From positions 4,820,001 through 4,884,000 of the forward strand of contig NZ_CP139715.1 of assembly GCF_034377285.1 (NCBI RefSeq): a stretch of DNA of 64,000 bases, given 5' to 3'. The notes under the pieces are model-generated. The model saw nothing but the letters and a program-made list of their open reading frames with translations, did no database searches and was not told the origin of the DNA. The translations under genes and the position numbers were made by a program. This stretch comes from Thalassobaculum sp. OXR-137. Lineage in GTDB: Bacteria; Pseudomonadota; Alphaproteobacteria; Thalassobaculales; Thalassobaculaceae. The first letter of the stretch is position 1; every line of letters begins with the position of its first letter. Positions 1 through 9,564 of this stretch are shown piece after piece.

Positions 1-1
1 C

Positions 2-1672
<1,671 letters not shown>

Positions 1673-1704
1673 TCGCGGTCGCACTGACCTGAGCAGATCC
1701 AAGG

Positions 1705-1736
1705 GGGCGGCGTCTCGACAGAGGCGCCGCCCTTTT
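1705..1736 (+). terminator. Rho-independent terminator of katG
   Basis: A 12-bp stem (1705-1716 with 1721-1732, one G-T wobble) closes a GACA loop and is followed directly by TTTT. It sits 32 bases after the katG stop codon. Confidence 0.9.
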
Positions 1737-1811
1737 GCGTTCGGGAACCGGGTCCGCGACAACCCGTTCCCCAACAGACCCTAATCCCTCCACACGACCA
1801 TGAGGAAACCG

Positions 1812-2132
1812 ATGACCGACCGGATCGTCTGGAAATTCACCCCCGTCGCCCATGCCGAGGATCCGCGCTGGCTCAACCGGGAGATCGCGCAGACCCTGTT
1901 CGTGGAAGCCCCGACCTCCGGCGAGGCGATCGTCGCCGCCACCGCCTGGGACAGCCGCAACGTGACCGGCCATGTCGGCAACGAGAGCGCCCACAACCAC
2001 AGCGCCTTCGCCGACGAGAAGCTGTACCGGATCGACCGGGCCGGCACGGAGGAGGCTGCCAAACTCGATTCCGCTTCCGGGCCGGTCTGGTCCGGTGGTG
2101 AGGCGCTGGTGCTGGACAATCAGACCAACTGA
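1812..2132 (+). CDS. Small protein of unknown function
   Basis: I do not recognise this 106-residue protein. It has no signal peptide or membrane segment and is mixed in composition, with a conserved-looking middle (AATAWDSRNVTGHVGNESAH) and several His and Trp residues. An in-frame ATG lies 12 bases upstream at 1800, but GAGGA at 1802-1806 is well placed for the ATG at 1812, so I chose that start. It stands alone between the katG terminator and a TetR gene, on the same strand. Codon use matches its neighbours, which supports real coding. No function can be given. Confidence 0.7.
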   Translation: MTDRIVWKFTPVAHAEDPRWLNREIAQTLFVEAPTSGEAIVAATAWDSRNVTGHVGNESAHNHSAFADEKLYRIDRAGTEEAAKLDSASGPVWSGGEALVLDNQTN

Positions 2133-2249
2133 CCTCCCGGCGCCGGTAGCTTTCCTTCAAATCCCCTACGACGAATACGGGAACATAGGCGACAGAAAAG
2201 CCGATATCGCCCCTCTCCCAGAGCCACAAATTTGGCCCAACTTCCGAAA

Positions 2250-2288
2250 CTAATCTGTTAATATACAAATGAAATAACAGTGCATTAG
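2250..2288 (+). promoter_or_regulatory. AT-rich palindromic region upstream of TetR gene, possible operator/promoter
   Basis: In an otherwise GC-rich region there are nested inverted repeats: CTAAT (2250-2254) with ATTAG (2284-2288), and CTGTTA (2255-2260) with TAACAG (2275-2280). They end 17 bases before the TetR start at 2306, where an autoregulatory operator would be expected. Inference only. Confidence 0.4.
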
Positions 2289-2305
2289 GAAGCGCCGACA
2301 TATCG

Positions 2306-2947
2306 ATGGCGGACTCTCTTTCCCTTCGCCCCACCCAAGCGCGACGTCTGTCCCGTGAGGAGAAGGCGCGCGAGACCTACAGACTGCTTCTGGAAGCCGC
2401 GGCGCAGGTGGTCGGCACCGACGGTTATGCCGAGGCCTCGATCTCGAAGATTACCCAGCTCGCCGGCGTCGCCCAGGGAACCTTCTACAACTACTTCGAA
2501 TCCCGCCAGGACGTCTTGAACCGGCTGCTGCCCTATATGGGCCGGCAGATGCTCGACCATATCGCCTCGTCCATGCCGCGCGACCTGACCGGACCGGCGC
2601 GCGAGGAGGCACGGCTGCGGGCCTTCTTCGGCTATCTCGACACCCATCCGACCTTCTACCGCATTCTGTACGAGGCCGAGGTCTTCGCGCCCGAGGCTCA
2701 CGCCGAACATTTCCGGATTCTGGTTGAGGGCTACAAGGCGGCGCTGGGCCGGGCGGTCCGGCGCGGCGAGATCCAAGGGTTCGACGAGAACGAGCTGGAG
2801 GCGATCATCTACATGCTGCTGGCCTCGCGGGCCTATATCGCCATGCGCTACGCCCGGGACGGCAACGGCCATACCGGCCCGGTGCCCGAGCATGTGATCC
2901 AGGCCTATATGAAGATGCTGCGCCGGGGCCTGTTCTCGGAAGGGTGA
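2306..2947 (+). CDS. TetR/AcrR family transcriptional regulator
   Basis: This 213-residue protein has a standard TetR N-terminal helix-turn-helix at about residues 22-70, with the family pattern ISKITQLAGVAQGTFYNYF. A helical ligand-binding domain of typical size follows. TetR proteins usually repress nearby genes until a small ligand binds. Its 3' end faces the 3' end of the leftward liv operon across 175 bases, so it is convergent with that operon rather than divergent. It could control it, or the monooxygenase further on, but nothing in the sequence proves either. Palindromes just upstream suggest self-regulation. Confidence 0.9.
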   Translation: MADSLSLRPTQARRLSREEKARETYRLLLEAAAQVVGTDGYAEASISKITQLAGVAQGTFYNYFESRQDVLNRLLPYMGRQMLDHIASSMPRDLTGPAREEARLRAFFGYLDTHPTFYRILYEAEVFAPEAHAEHFRILVEGYKAALGRAVRRGEIQGFDENELEAIIYMLLASRAYIAMRYARDGNGHTGPVPEHVIQAYMKMLRRGLFSEG

Positions 2948-2979
2948 GGGCTTCGTCTCCCTGTCACTCCCGTCCCCCA

Positions 2980-3099
2980 CCCGACGTCCTGGACGCGCGA
3001 GGCCAACGGCCGAGGGCGATCCAGGATCGTGTCCCCGGCGTCGATCACGGGGTCCTGGATCGCCCCCGGCTTTGGGCCGGGGACGTCCAGGAAGTCGGG
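2980..3099. repeat. Long imperfect inverted repeat between convergent genes
   Basis: Left arm about 2980-3032 and right arm about 3047-3099 are imperfect reverse complements of roughly 50 bases (shared blocks: CCCGAC, TCCTGGACG, GGGCGATCCAGGA). The element lies between the TetR gene and the end of livF, could form a long hairpin on both strands, and may act as a bidirectional terminator or an intergenic palindrome family member. Confidence 0.75.
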
Positions 3100-3122
3100 T
3101 AATACTGGATCGAAAAAAACCG

Positions 3123-3863
3123 TCAGATCGCCAGGTACCGCTTGGTGACCTCTTCGTTGGCGCGCAGGCCGGCGATGGTGTCGCGGTAGACGATATGTCC
3201 CTTGTCGATCACCGCCGCATCCTCGGAGATGCCGAGGCAGAAATGCATGTTCTGCTCGGCCAGGACGATGGTGACGCCGGTCTCCCGCAGGGTGCGGATC
3301 AGGTCGCCGATCGCCTGCACGATGATCGGGGCCAGACCCTCCGACGGTTCGTCCAGCAGCAGGACGTCCGGGTTGCCCATCAGGGTGCGCGCGATGGTCA
3401 GCATCTGCTGCTCGCCGCCGGACATCAGCCCCGCCTTGCGGTCCTTCATGCGGGCCAGGATCGGGAAGGTGTCGTAGACCCGCTCCAGGGTCCAATCCTC
3501 CTGCCCGCGCACCCCCTTCTTCATACCGATGAGAAGGTTGTCCTCCACGCTGTGCATGGAGAACACCTGCCGATCCTCCGGCACGTAGCCGATTCCGGCC
3601 CGGGCGATGACATCGGGCCGCGCCCCGGCCAGGTTCTGGCCTTCCATGGCGATGACGCCCTTGCGCGGCTTGGCGATGCCGGCGATGGCCTTCATCGTCG
3701 TGCTCTTGCCGGCACCGTTGCGGCCCAGCAGGGCCAGGGTGCGGCCGCGGGTGACCTCCAGATCGACGCCGAACAGGATCTTGGAGGCGCCGTAGAAGAC
3801 GTCGATATCCTCGACCTTGAGGATCACGTCACCGGCCGTGCTGCCGTTCGTCCCGCCGCTCAT
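3123..3863 (-). CDS. livF: Branched-chain amino acid-type ABC transporter ATP-binding protein LivF
   Basis: ATPase subunit of a high-affinity LIV/HAAT-type importer, 246 residues. It has Walker A GRNGAGKST, a signature LMSGGEQQMLTIARTL and Walker B LLLDEPSEGLAP, the last being typical of LivF. The start ATG at 3863 overlaps the stop of livG by 4 bases, showing translational coupling. It is the last gene of an operon read leftward: binding protein, LivH, LivM, SDR, LivG, LivF. The transported substrate cannot be read from the sequence; these systems also carry amides, urea and aromatic acids, and the neighbouring catabolic genes make an organic acid possible. Confidence 0.93.
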   Translation of the reverse strand: MSGGTNGSTAGDVILKVEDIDVFYGASKILFGVDLEVTRGRTLALLGRNGAGKSTTMKAIAGIAKPRKGVIAMEGQNLAGARPDVIARAGIGYVPEDRQVFSMHSVEDNLLIGMKKGVRGQEDWTLERVYDTFPILARMKDRKAGLMSGGEQQMLTIARTLMGNPDVLLLDEPSEGLAPIIVQAIGDLIRTLRETGVTIVLAEQNMHFCLGISEDAAVIDKGHIVYRDTIAGLRANEEVTKRYLAI

Positions 3864-4618
3864 TGCGAGGCCTCCGCCGTCGACTCCGATCCCAGATAGG
3901 CCTCGACGACCTCCGGATGGCTGCGAATTTCGTCCGCCGTTCCCTGGGCCAGGACCGCGCCGTAGCTCAGCACGGTGATGCCCTGGGCGACCTCGAAGAC
4001 GATGTCCATGTCATGCTCGATGAAGATGAGCGTCATGCCCCCCTGCTCCCACAGGCGGCGCACGGTCCCGATCATCTGCCAGCGCTCCTCCGGACCCATG
4101 CCGGCGGTCGGCTCGTCCAGCATCAGCACCTTCGGCTCGAGCGCAAGCGCCAGACCGATATCCAGCAGCTTCTGGTCGCCGTGGGAGATGTTGGAACTCA
4201 GCAGCTTCGCCACCGAGCCCATGCCCAGCAGCTCGATCAGTTCCTCGGTCCGGCGGCGCACATTGGTCGGGGGGAATACCGACAGCAGCGCTTCCGACTC
4301 GCGGAAATGCGAGGCCACGGCGCACATCAGCGACTGCTCGACCGTCATGCTCGGGAAGATGCTGGCGATCTGGAAGGCGCGGCCGATGCCCTTGCGCACG
4401 ATATCGACCGGCGGCTTGCCGGCGATGTTCTCTTCCTCCAGCAGGATCTTCCCGCTGTCCGGCACCAGGTGTCCGGTGACGAGGTTGAAGAGCGTCGTCT
4501 TGCCGGCACCGTTCGGACCGATCACGGCACTCAGCGAGCCGGCGGGGAAGTTGAGGGAGACGTCGTTGGTGGCGACCACGCCGCCGAACGACTTGACCAC
4601 ATTCTCGAGGCGCAGCAT
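3860..4618 (-). CDS. livG: Branched-chain amino acid-type ABC transporter ATP-binding protein LivG
   Basis: Second ATPase of the Liv-type importer, 252 residues. Walker A is GPNGAGKTT, and Walker B is VLMLDEPTAGMGPEE, where AGM is the LivG hallmark. The C-terminal ALAQGTADEIRSHPEVVEAYLG block is typical of LivG and contacts the permease. The signature motif reads NISHGDQKLLDIGLAL, with SHGDQ in place of SGGQ, which is usual in this subfamily. The ATG at 4618 overlaps the upstream dehydrogenase stop codon (TGATG), and its own stop overlaps the livF start, so it is tightly coupled on both sides. Confidence 0.93.
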   Translation of the reverse strand: MLRLENVVKSFGGVVATNDVSLNFPAGSLSAVIGPNGAGKTTLFNLVTGHLVPDSGKILLEEENIAGKPPVDIVRKGIGRAFQIASIFPSMTVEQSLMCAVASHFRESEALLSVFPPTNVRRRTEELIELLGMGSVAKLLSSNISHGDQKLLDIGLALALEPKVLMLDEPTAGMGPEERWQMIGTVRRLWEQGGMTLIFIEHDMDIVFEVAQGITVLSYGAVLAQGTADEIRSHPEVVEAYLGSESTAEASQ

Positions 4619-5415
4619 CAGCGGTTCCCCTGTCGGCGCACGCCGCCATACGGATGCCAGGAGCCGGCGCTGAAGAAGCCGACATCCACCGGAAGCGCGA
4701 TGCCGGTCACGGCCGACGCTTCATCGGAGGCAAGGAAAGCGACCGCCTTGGCGATCTCCTCCGGCTCGACCATGCGGCCGAGGGTGGAGTTCTCCTCCAG
4801 CAGGGTGACGTCGCGATGGCCGCGGTCGATCTGGTCCTGCAGCGCCGGCGTACGGGTATAGCCCGGCTCCACCGTATTGACCCGGATCCCGGCCCTGCCC
4901 CATTCGGCGGCAAGGTTCATGGTCATGTTGGTCACCGCCGCCTTGCTCGGCGCATAGGCGTGCAGCGGCACCGAGCGCTCGGCGGTCACCGAGCTGATGG
5001 TGACGATGGAGCCGCTGCGGCGCGTCACCATGCGCAGGCCGTAGGCCTTGGCGCAAAGATAGGTGCCGCGCAGGTTCACCGCGATGACGTTGTCGAACAG
5101 CTCCTGCGACAGCTCCTCCGGCGGCAGCGGCGGCTGCACGATGCCGGCGGAGGTCACCAGGATGTCGGTCGGACCGACCTCTCGCTCGCTCTTCTCGGCC
5201 AGGGCCTCGATGGCGTCGGCGTCGCGTACGTCCACGGCATAACCGACCCCGCCGATCTCGGCCGCGACCTTGGCCGCCGCGTCGGCATTCACGTCGGCGA
5301 CCACCACGCGCGCCCCGCGCGCCGCCATCACCCGGGCGCAGGCGGCACCGATGCCGCTGGCTCCGCCCGTGACGACCGCGATGCGGTCCTTCAGGCTTCC
5401 CACGTCACTCATCAT
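4618..5415 (-). CDS. Short-chain dehydrogenase/reductase (SDR) embedded in the liv operon
   Basis: NAD(P)-dependent oxidoreductase of the classical SDR family, 265 residues. The cofactor motif TGGASGIG is near residue 16, an Asp after the second strand (VVVADVNAD) favours NAD, and the catalytic Ser and YxxxK (AYAPSK) are intact. Two ATGs are adjacent (5415 and 5412); the first overlaps the livM stop codon. It is coupled by overlap to both livM and livG, so it is made with the transporter. It probably acts on the imported compound or its first product; the substrate is unknown. Confidence 0.93.
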   Translation of the reverse strand: MMSDVGSLKDRIAVVTGGASGIGAACARVMAARGARVVVADVNADAAAKVAAEIGGVGYAVDVRDADAIEALAEKSEREVGPTDILVTSAGIVQPPLPPEELSQELFDNVIAVNLRGTYLCAKAYGLRMVTRRSGSIVTISSVTAERSVPLHAYAPSKAAVTNMTMNLAAEWGRAGIRVNTVEPGYTRTPALQDQIDRGHRDVTLLEENSTLGRMVEPEEIAKAVAFLASDEASAVTGIALPVDVGFFSAGSWHPYGGVRRQGNR

Positions 5416-6425
5416 TCACGTCCATTCCGATTTTCCGCCGCCAGACGCGCCTGCTGCTTCTCGACCCACCAATCCTTGACGAAATCGAGAATGCCGCGGC
5501 GCAGAACGAGCACGACGAACATGATCACCAGACCGATCACGATCTCGGTGTGCGAGGTGTACATCTGGACCACGTCGTTCAGGATGCGCAGCGCCACCGC
5601 GCCGAGCACCGGTCCCAGGAACACGTTCAGGCCACCGAGCATGATCATGAAGATCGCCTCGCCGGACTGCGCCCAGAATGCCCATTCCGGATAGGCGCCG
5701 GAGGTGAACAGGGCGAGGATCACGCCGCCGACCGCCGCGATCGAGGACGACACCACGAAGCAGATCAGCTTCACCCGGGTGACGTTCACGCCGAGGAAGG
5801 CGGCGCGGGTGGCGTTGTCGCGGATCATGCGCAGGGTGTAGCCGAACGGGCTCTCGGTCATGATCCGCATGATCATCACGCAGACCACGAACAGTACCGC
5901 GCAGAAGACGTAGCGGTGATACTGGTCGCCCAGATCGATGCCCAGGAACTCCGGCCGCGGAATGCCGCCCATCAGCCCCTGGTCGCCGCCGGTCAGGTCC
6001 ACCCAGCTCAGGATCACGCTGTACAGGAACATCTGGAAGGCGAGCGTCAGGAAGGCGAAGTAGATCTCGGTCAGCCGGACGCAGATCGCGCCGATCACCA
6101 CGGCATAGAGACCGGTTCCGACCACCGCCGCCACCAGGGCCACGGGAACCGATGCGGCGCCCATGGCGCCGGTGAAGGCCGGCGACTGCAGCAGCAGGCC
6201 GAAGATATAGCCGCCGAGCGCGAAGAACGCCGCATGGCCGAAGGACACCAGGCCCGTGTAGCCGATCAGCATGTTCAGCGACATGGCGAGCAGGCCGGCG
6301 GCGAAGATCGAGGTCAGGAAGTCGCGCGGCCACGCATGCTCGATGCCGAGACCGATGGCGATCAACACGGCAAGGCCGATGGCGGCAATCAGCAGATCGC
6401 GCCGGAACTGAACAATGAGGGTCAT
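5412..6425 (-). CDS. livM: Branched-chain amino acid-type ABC transporter permease LivM
   Basis: Inner-membrane permease of the Liv-type importer, 337 residues with about eight to ten hydrophobic helices. The LivM hallmarks are visible: GLVSFGHAAFFALGGY in the N-terminal half, and GLNVFLGPVLGAVAL near the C-terminus. ATG 6425 overlaps the livH stop codon (ATGA). The charged C-terminal tail (WWVEKQQARLAAENRN) is cytoplasmic. It pairs with LivH to form the channel. Confidence 0.93.
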   Translation of the reverse strand: MTLIVQFRRDLLIAAIGLAVLIAIGLGIEHAWPRDFLTSIFAAGLLAMSLNMLIGYTGLVSFGHAAFFALGGYIFGLLLQSPAFTGAMGAASVPVALVAAVVGTGLYAVVIGAICVRLTEIYFAFLTLAFQMFLYSVILSWVDLTGGDQGLMGGIPRPEFLGIDLGDQYHRYVFCAVLFVVCVMIMRIMTESPFGYTLRMIRDNATRAAFLGVNVTRVKLICFVVSSSIAAVGGVILALFTSGAYPEWAFWAQSGEAIFMIMLGGLNVFLGPVLGAVALRILNDVVQMYTSHTEIVIGLVIMFVVLVLRRGILDFVKDWWVEKQQARLAAENRNGRE

Positions 6426-7330
6426 CGCACCGCTCCCTGGCCCAGCAGCCCGGTCGGCCGGAAGATCAGCACCAGCGCCATGATCATGAACATCGCGCCG
6501 TCAACGAAGAGCGGGAAGCCGACGCTGCCGATCGAGCGGGTCAGGCCGAGGATGATCGCGGCCAGGAAGGCGCCCGGGATCGAGCCCATGCCGCCGATAA
6601 CCGTGACGATGAAGCTCTCCACCAGAATGCCGAGGCCCATCCCGGGGGTCAGCGAGCGCACCGGTGCCGCTAGCGCGCCGGCAACACCGGCCAGCGCACA
6701 GCCGAAGCCGAACAACAGCGCGAAGTAGACGTTCACCCGGATGCCGAGGGCCGACACCATCGGCGCGTTCAGCGCCGCGGCCCGCACGATCTTGCCGAAC
6801 CGGGTCTTGGTGACCAGCAGCACCGATCCGAGGCCGATGGCGACGGCGACGCCGACCAGGAACAGATAGAAGGGCGGGATGAAGCCGCCGGCGAAGCGCA
6901 GCGGCGGCAGACGGAACTCGGCCGGGATGCCCATGGCCAGGTATTCCGCGCCCCAGATGATCTTCACCAGATCATCGACGATCAGAATGAAGGCGTAGCA
7001 GACCAGGAGCTGCATCAGCAGGTTCTGGCCGTAGACCCGGCTGATGATCAGCCGCTCGAAAAGAATACCGGTAATGCCGGCTCCCACCCCGCCGACCAGG
7101 GCCGCCAGGAAGTAGTTTCCGGTGACCACATAGGTCGTATACGCGAGATACGCGCCGACCATGTAGAAGCTGCCATGGGCGAAATTGATGACATGGAGCA
7201 CGCCGAAGATCAGCGTGACGCCGGACGCCACCAGGAACAGAAGCATGCCGATGATCAGTCCGCTCGTCGCCTGGTTCACCAGGCAGGCAGAGGCCGACAG
7301 ACAGCTGGCAAGCGCATCTAAATCGAACAT
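6422..7330 (-). CDS. livH: Branched-chain amino acid-type ABC transporter permease LivH
   Basis: Inner-membrane permease of the Liv-type importer, 302 residues. The LivH pattern GVTLIFGVLHVINFAHGSFYMVGAY is present near residue 35-60, followed by multiple transmembrane helices. The ATG at 7330 is chosen; an in-frame TTG lies 9 bases upstream, and neither has a strong Shine-Dalgarno sequence. It follows the binding-protein gene after a 98-base gap that contains two stem-loops, and its stop overlaps the livM start. Confidence 0.92.
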   Translation of the reverse strand: MFDLDALASCLSASACLVNQATSGLIIGMLLFLVASGVTLIFGVLHVINFAHGSFYMVGAYLAYTTYVVTGNYFLAALVGGVGAGITGILFERLIISRVYGQNLLMQLLVCYAFILIVDDLVKIIWGAEYLAMGIPAEFRLPPLRFAGGFIPPFYLFLVGVAVAIGLGSVLLVTKTRFGKIVRAAALNAPMVSALGIRVNVYFALLFGFGCALAGVAGALAAPVRSLTPGMGLGILVESFIVTVIGGMGSIPGAFLAAIILGLTRSIGSVGFPLFVDGAMFMIMALVLIFRPTGLLGQGAVR

Positions 7331-7360
7331 AAGGGTCAATCCGCGGATACGAACAGAGAC

Positions 7361-7420
7361 GGGCGCCGGCTTGTGGCCGGCGCCCCGGAAAGTGCCGGGC
7401 GGAGGTCAGTCCCCGCCCGG
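7361..7420 (-). promoter_or_regulatory. Two intercistronic stem-loops between binding-protein gene and livH
   Basis: A 10-bp perfect stem (7361-7370 with 7376-7385) and an 8-bp stem (7395-7402 with 7413-7420) lie in the only sizeable gap of the operon. No T-run follows. Such structures after a binding-protein gene commonly stabilise the upstream mRNA and lower downstream expression, giving excess binding protein. The role is inferred. Confidence 0.6.
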
Positions 7421-7428
7421 ATGCCGCA

Positions 7429-8712
7429 TCAGGCGTACCCGTTGCGCTTCTTCCACTCCGCTTCGTGCTTGTAGATCTCCGACCAGGCGGTCTGGTCGAA
7501 GTCCACCACGTACGGCTCGTTCACGATCGTCTTGGAGTAGCCGACCATGTAGTTGACGAGGGTGTGGTCTTCCTCGCGGATGGTCAGCGTGCCGTCGACA
7601 CCGAACGGCGAGTTGATGGTCAGGCCGGAAGTGGCCTCCGCCATCTTCATCGTGTCGGTGTTGCCGCCGGTCTTCTTCAGCGCCTCGGCGATGAAGTTGA
7701 TCGCGGCCGCGTTCTGCCACGCCCAGTTGGTCGGCAGCACGTCGGCATTGGCCATGTAGCTCTCGTACCAGGCCTCGTTCTCCGGGGTATCCGGAATGTC
7801 CTTGTGGTAGCGGCTACCGGAATACACACCGGCCGGCCGGCTCTTGATGGCCGTCAGCACCGGATAGTCGCCCAGGTTCACCGCGAAGGCCGTGAACTGG
7901 TCGAACAGACCGTACAGGCTGGCCTGGTCGAAGAACGCGACAAGGTCGCCGCCCCACAGGCAGGAGTACAGCACTTCCGGCTGGGCGTTCAGCAGCGCGG
8001 TCACGTTCTCGGTGTAGTCCGGCTGGAACAGCTTCGGCCAGGTCTCGGTGATGACCTCGGTCTCGGGGGCGAAGAGCTTCACGTACTCCATGAACTCTTC
8101 GGTATTGGCGCGGCCGTAGGCGTAGTCCGGGGAGATCGTGGCCCACTTCTTCAGGCCCTTCTCCTTGACCACCTTGGCGGCGACCAGACCGCCGCCGACG
8201 GCGTCGTGGATGCCCTGACGGCAGCCACGGAAGACCCAGTCGACCTGGTTCTTCGGGTCGGCGGTGAGCGACGAGGTCTCGGAGTTGGTATGGATGCAGT
8301 ACTGCTTCATGTCCCGCACCACCTCGTTGACGGCGAAGGATGCGCCCGAGGCTTCTGCGTCGATGATGATCTCGCAGCCTTCGTTGTTCACGAGGTCGCG
8401 GGTCATGCGCGCCGCTTCGTCCGGCTTGCCGCGGGAATCGCGGAAGACCGGCTCCAGCGTGCGGCCTTCGATGCCGCCCGCCTCGTTGATCTTGCGGACT
8501 TCGTTCTTGATCGCGGCGACCGAGGACTCGCCGAGAATGGCGACGCGGCCGGACAGGATGGTCGGCACGCCGATCTTGATCGGGGTGTTCGCGGCCTTCA
8601 GATAGGCCGGGAAGCCGGTGATGCCGGTACCCACGGCGGCAGCCGCAGCGGCGCCTTTCAGGACGGTGCGCCGATCGAGGCCCCGGCGCGGGCTGGAGTG
8701 CGACTTCTTCAT
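7429..8712 (-). CDS. Periplasmic substrate-binding protein of the Liv-type ABC transporter, Tat signal
   Basis: First gene of the liv operon, 427 residues, type I periplasmic binding fold (Peripla_BP_6). The N-terminus has a twin-arginine signal (GLDRRTVLKGAAAAAAVG) ending near AYLKAANTP, so it is likely exported folded by Tat. IKIGVPTILSGRVAILGESS opens the mature ligand-binding domain. The ATG at 8712 has GAGGA about 8 bases upstream; a GTG at 8748 would add 12 residues and lacks such support. The ligand is unknown; amide/urea and branched-chain binders share this fold. Confidence 0.92.
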   Translation of the reverse strand: MKKSHSSPRRGLDRRTVLKGAAAAAAVGTGITGFPAYLKAANTPIKIGVPTILSGRVAILGESSVAAIKNEVRKINEAGGIEGRTLEPVFRDSRGKPDEAARMTRDLVNNEGCEIIIDAEASGASFAVNEVVRDMKQYCIHTNSETSSLTADPKNQVDWVFRGCRQGIHDAVGGGLVAAKVVKEKGLKKWATISPDYAYGRANTEEFMEYVKLFAPETEVITETWPKLFQPDYTENVTALLNAQPEVLYSCLWGGDLVAFFDQASLYGLFDQFTAFAVNLGDYPVLTAIKSRPAGVYSGSRYHKDIPDTPENEAWYESYMANADVLPTNWAWQNAAAINFIAEALKKTGGNTDTMKMAEATSGLTINSPFGVDGTLTIREEDHTLVNYMVGYSKTIVNEPYVVDFDQTAWSEIYKHEAEWKKRNGYA

Positions 8713-8794
8713 TGCGATCCTCACTTGATGACGACCCTCTTGCTTCACGACACGTGGCGAGGGTTCGGATTTTTATGATGGTCTATTCGCCCGG

Positions 8795-8824
8795 AGCATG
8801 GTTACCCCGCGCTCCCAATGTCAA
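8795..8824 (-). promoter_or_regulatory. Possible promoter of the liv operon
   Basis: On the minus strand a perfect TTGACA -35 box lies at 8824-8819. The -10 region (about 8800-8795) matches the consensus poorly. It is about 85 bases upstream of the binding-protein start. Confidence 0.35.
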
Positions 8825-8828
8825 GATA

Positions 8829-8851
8829 ATGAATAGTGAGTCATTGATCAT
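8829..8851 (-). promoter_or_regulatory. 23-bp palindrome, candidate operator of the liv operon
   Basis: An imperfect palindrome (outer ATGA / TCAT, inner TGA / TCA) adjoins the -35 box of the liv operon. It matches the 23-bp palindrome at 13718-13740, in front of the Baeyer-Villiger monooxygenase, at 17 of 23 positions when aligned by eye. Likely a site for one TetR-type regulator. Confidence 0.5.
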
Positions 8852-8943
8852 TTCATCGGGTGAAACTGTTCTGTCTTTCTACCGGCTGGCGGTTCTGATT
8901 TTCCACCGGCGAGCCATGCCGATCTCCCCTTGGGCGAAGGGTG

Positions 8944-9564
8944 TCAGGGTGTCGGCGACGGGTGCTCCGCCACGCCATGGTCGCGCAGACGCTCGCAGAG
9001 CAGGTCGATGCGATCACCGCCCCAAAACAACTCACCCTGGAACACGAACATCGGCACCCCGAACACGCCCATCACCTCGGCCTCGGTGATGACGGCGTCC
9101 ATCTCCGCCCGACCGGGCCCTTCCACATAAGCCTCATAGGCTTGCACGTCGCCGCCGAGTTCGCCGACCACGGCCGACATCTCGGCCAGCACGTCCAGGT
9201 CCAGTTCCCGCTTCCAGAACCGCTCGAACACCGCGTCGTTATAGGCGCGGAAGAATCCCTCGCGCTGGGCGAAGAGCATGCCGGCATTGGCGTAATAGCC
9301 GTTATAGACCCGTGCCGGCCCCTTCAGCGTCAGGCCCTGCTTGTTGGCGTAGCGCCGGGCGTCCATGTAGGAATAGCGCACCCGCCGCCAGGAATGCTCG
9401 GTGCGGGTTTCAACCGCACCAAGATATTCCTCGATCCGCAGGGTGTACGGGCGCCACTCCAGGGCGACGTCGAACCGGTCCTCCAGCGCATAGGTCGGCC
9501 GCACCGCCACGAAGGCGTAGGGGCTCTTGTAGTCGGTGTAGACCCGGATGACGGGCTTGGTCAT
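8944..9564 (-). CDS. DsbA family / 2-hydroxychromene-2-carboxylate isomerase-like protein
   Basis: This 206-residue thioredoxin-fold protein belongs to the DsbA/HCCA-isomerase/GST-kappa superfamily. The N-terminal strand leads into YKSPYAF, where Ser replaces the CxxC of true DsbA and matches the catalytic Ser of HCCA isomerases. The C-terminal GVFGVPMFVFQGELFWGGDR block with the cis-Pro is typical. HCCA isomerases use glutathione to isomerise aromatic catabolites. The ATG at 9564 overlaps the stop of the acyl-CoA ligase gene (ATGA), so the two are coupled. The exact substrate is not known. Confidence 0.88.
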   Translation of the reverse strand: MTKPVIRVYTDYKSPYAFVAVRPTYALEDRFDVALEWRPYTLRIEEYLGAVETRTEHSWRRVRYSYMDARRYANKQGLTLKGPARVYNGYYANAGMLFAQREGFFRAYNDAVFERFWKRELDLDVLAEMSAVVGELGGDVQAYEAYVEGPGRAEMDAVITEAEVMGVFGVPMFVFQGELFWGGDRIDLLCERLRDHGVAEHPSPTP

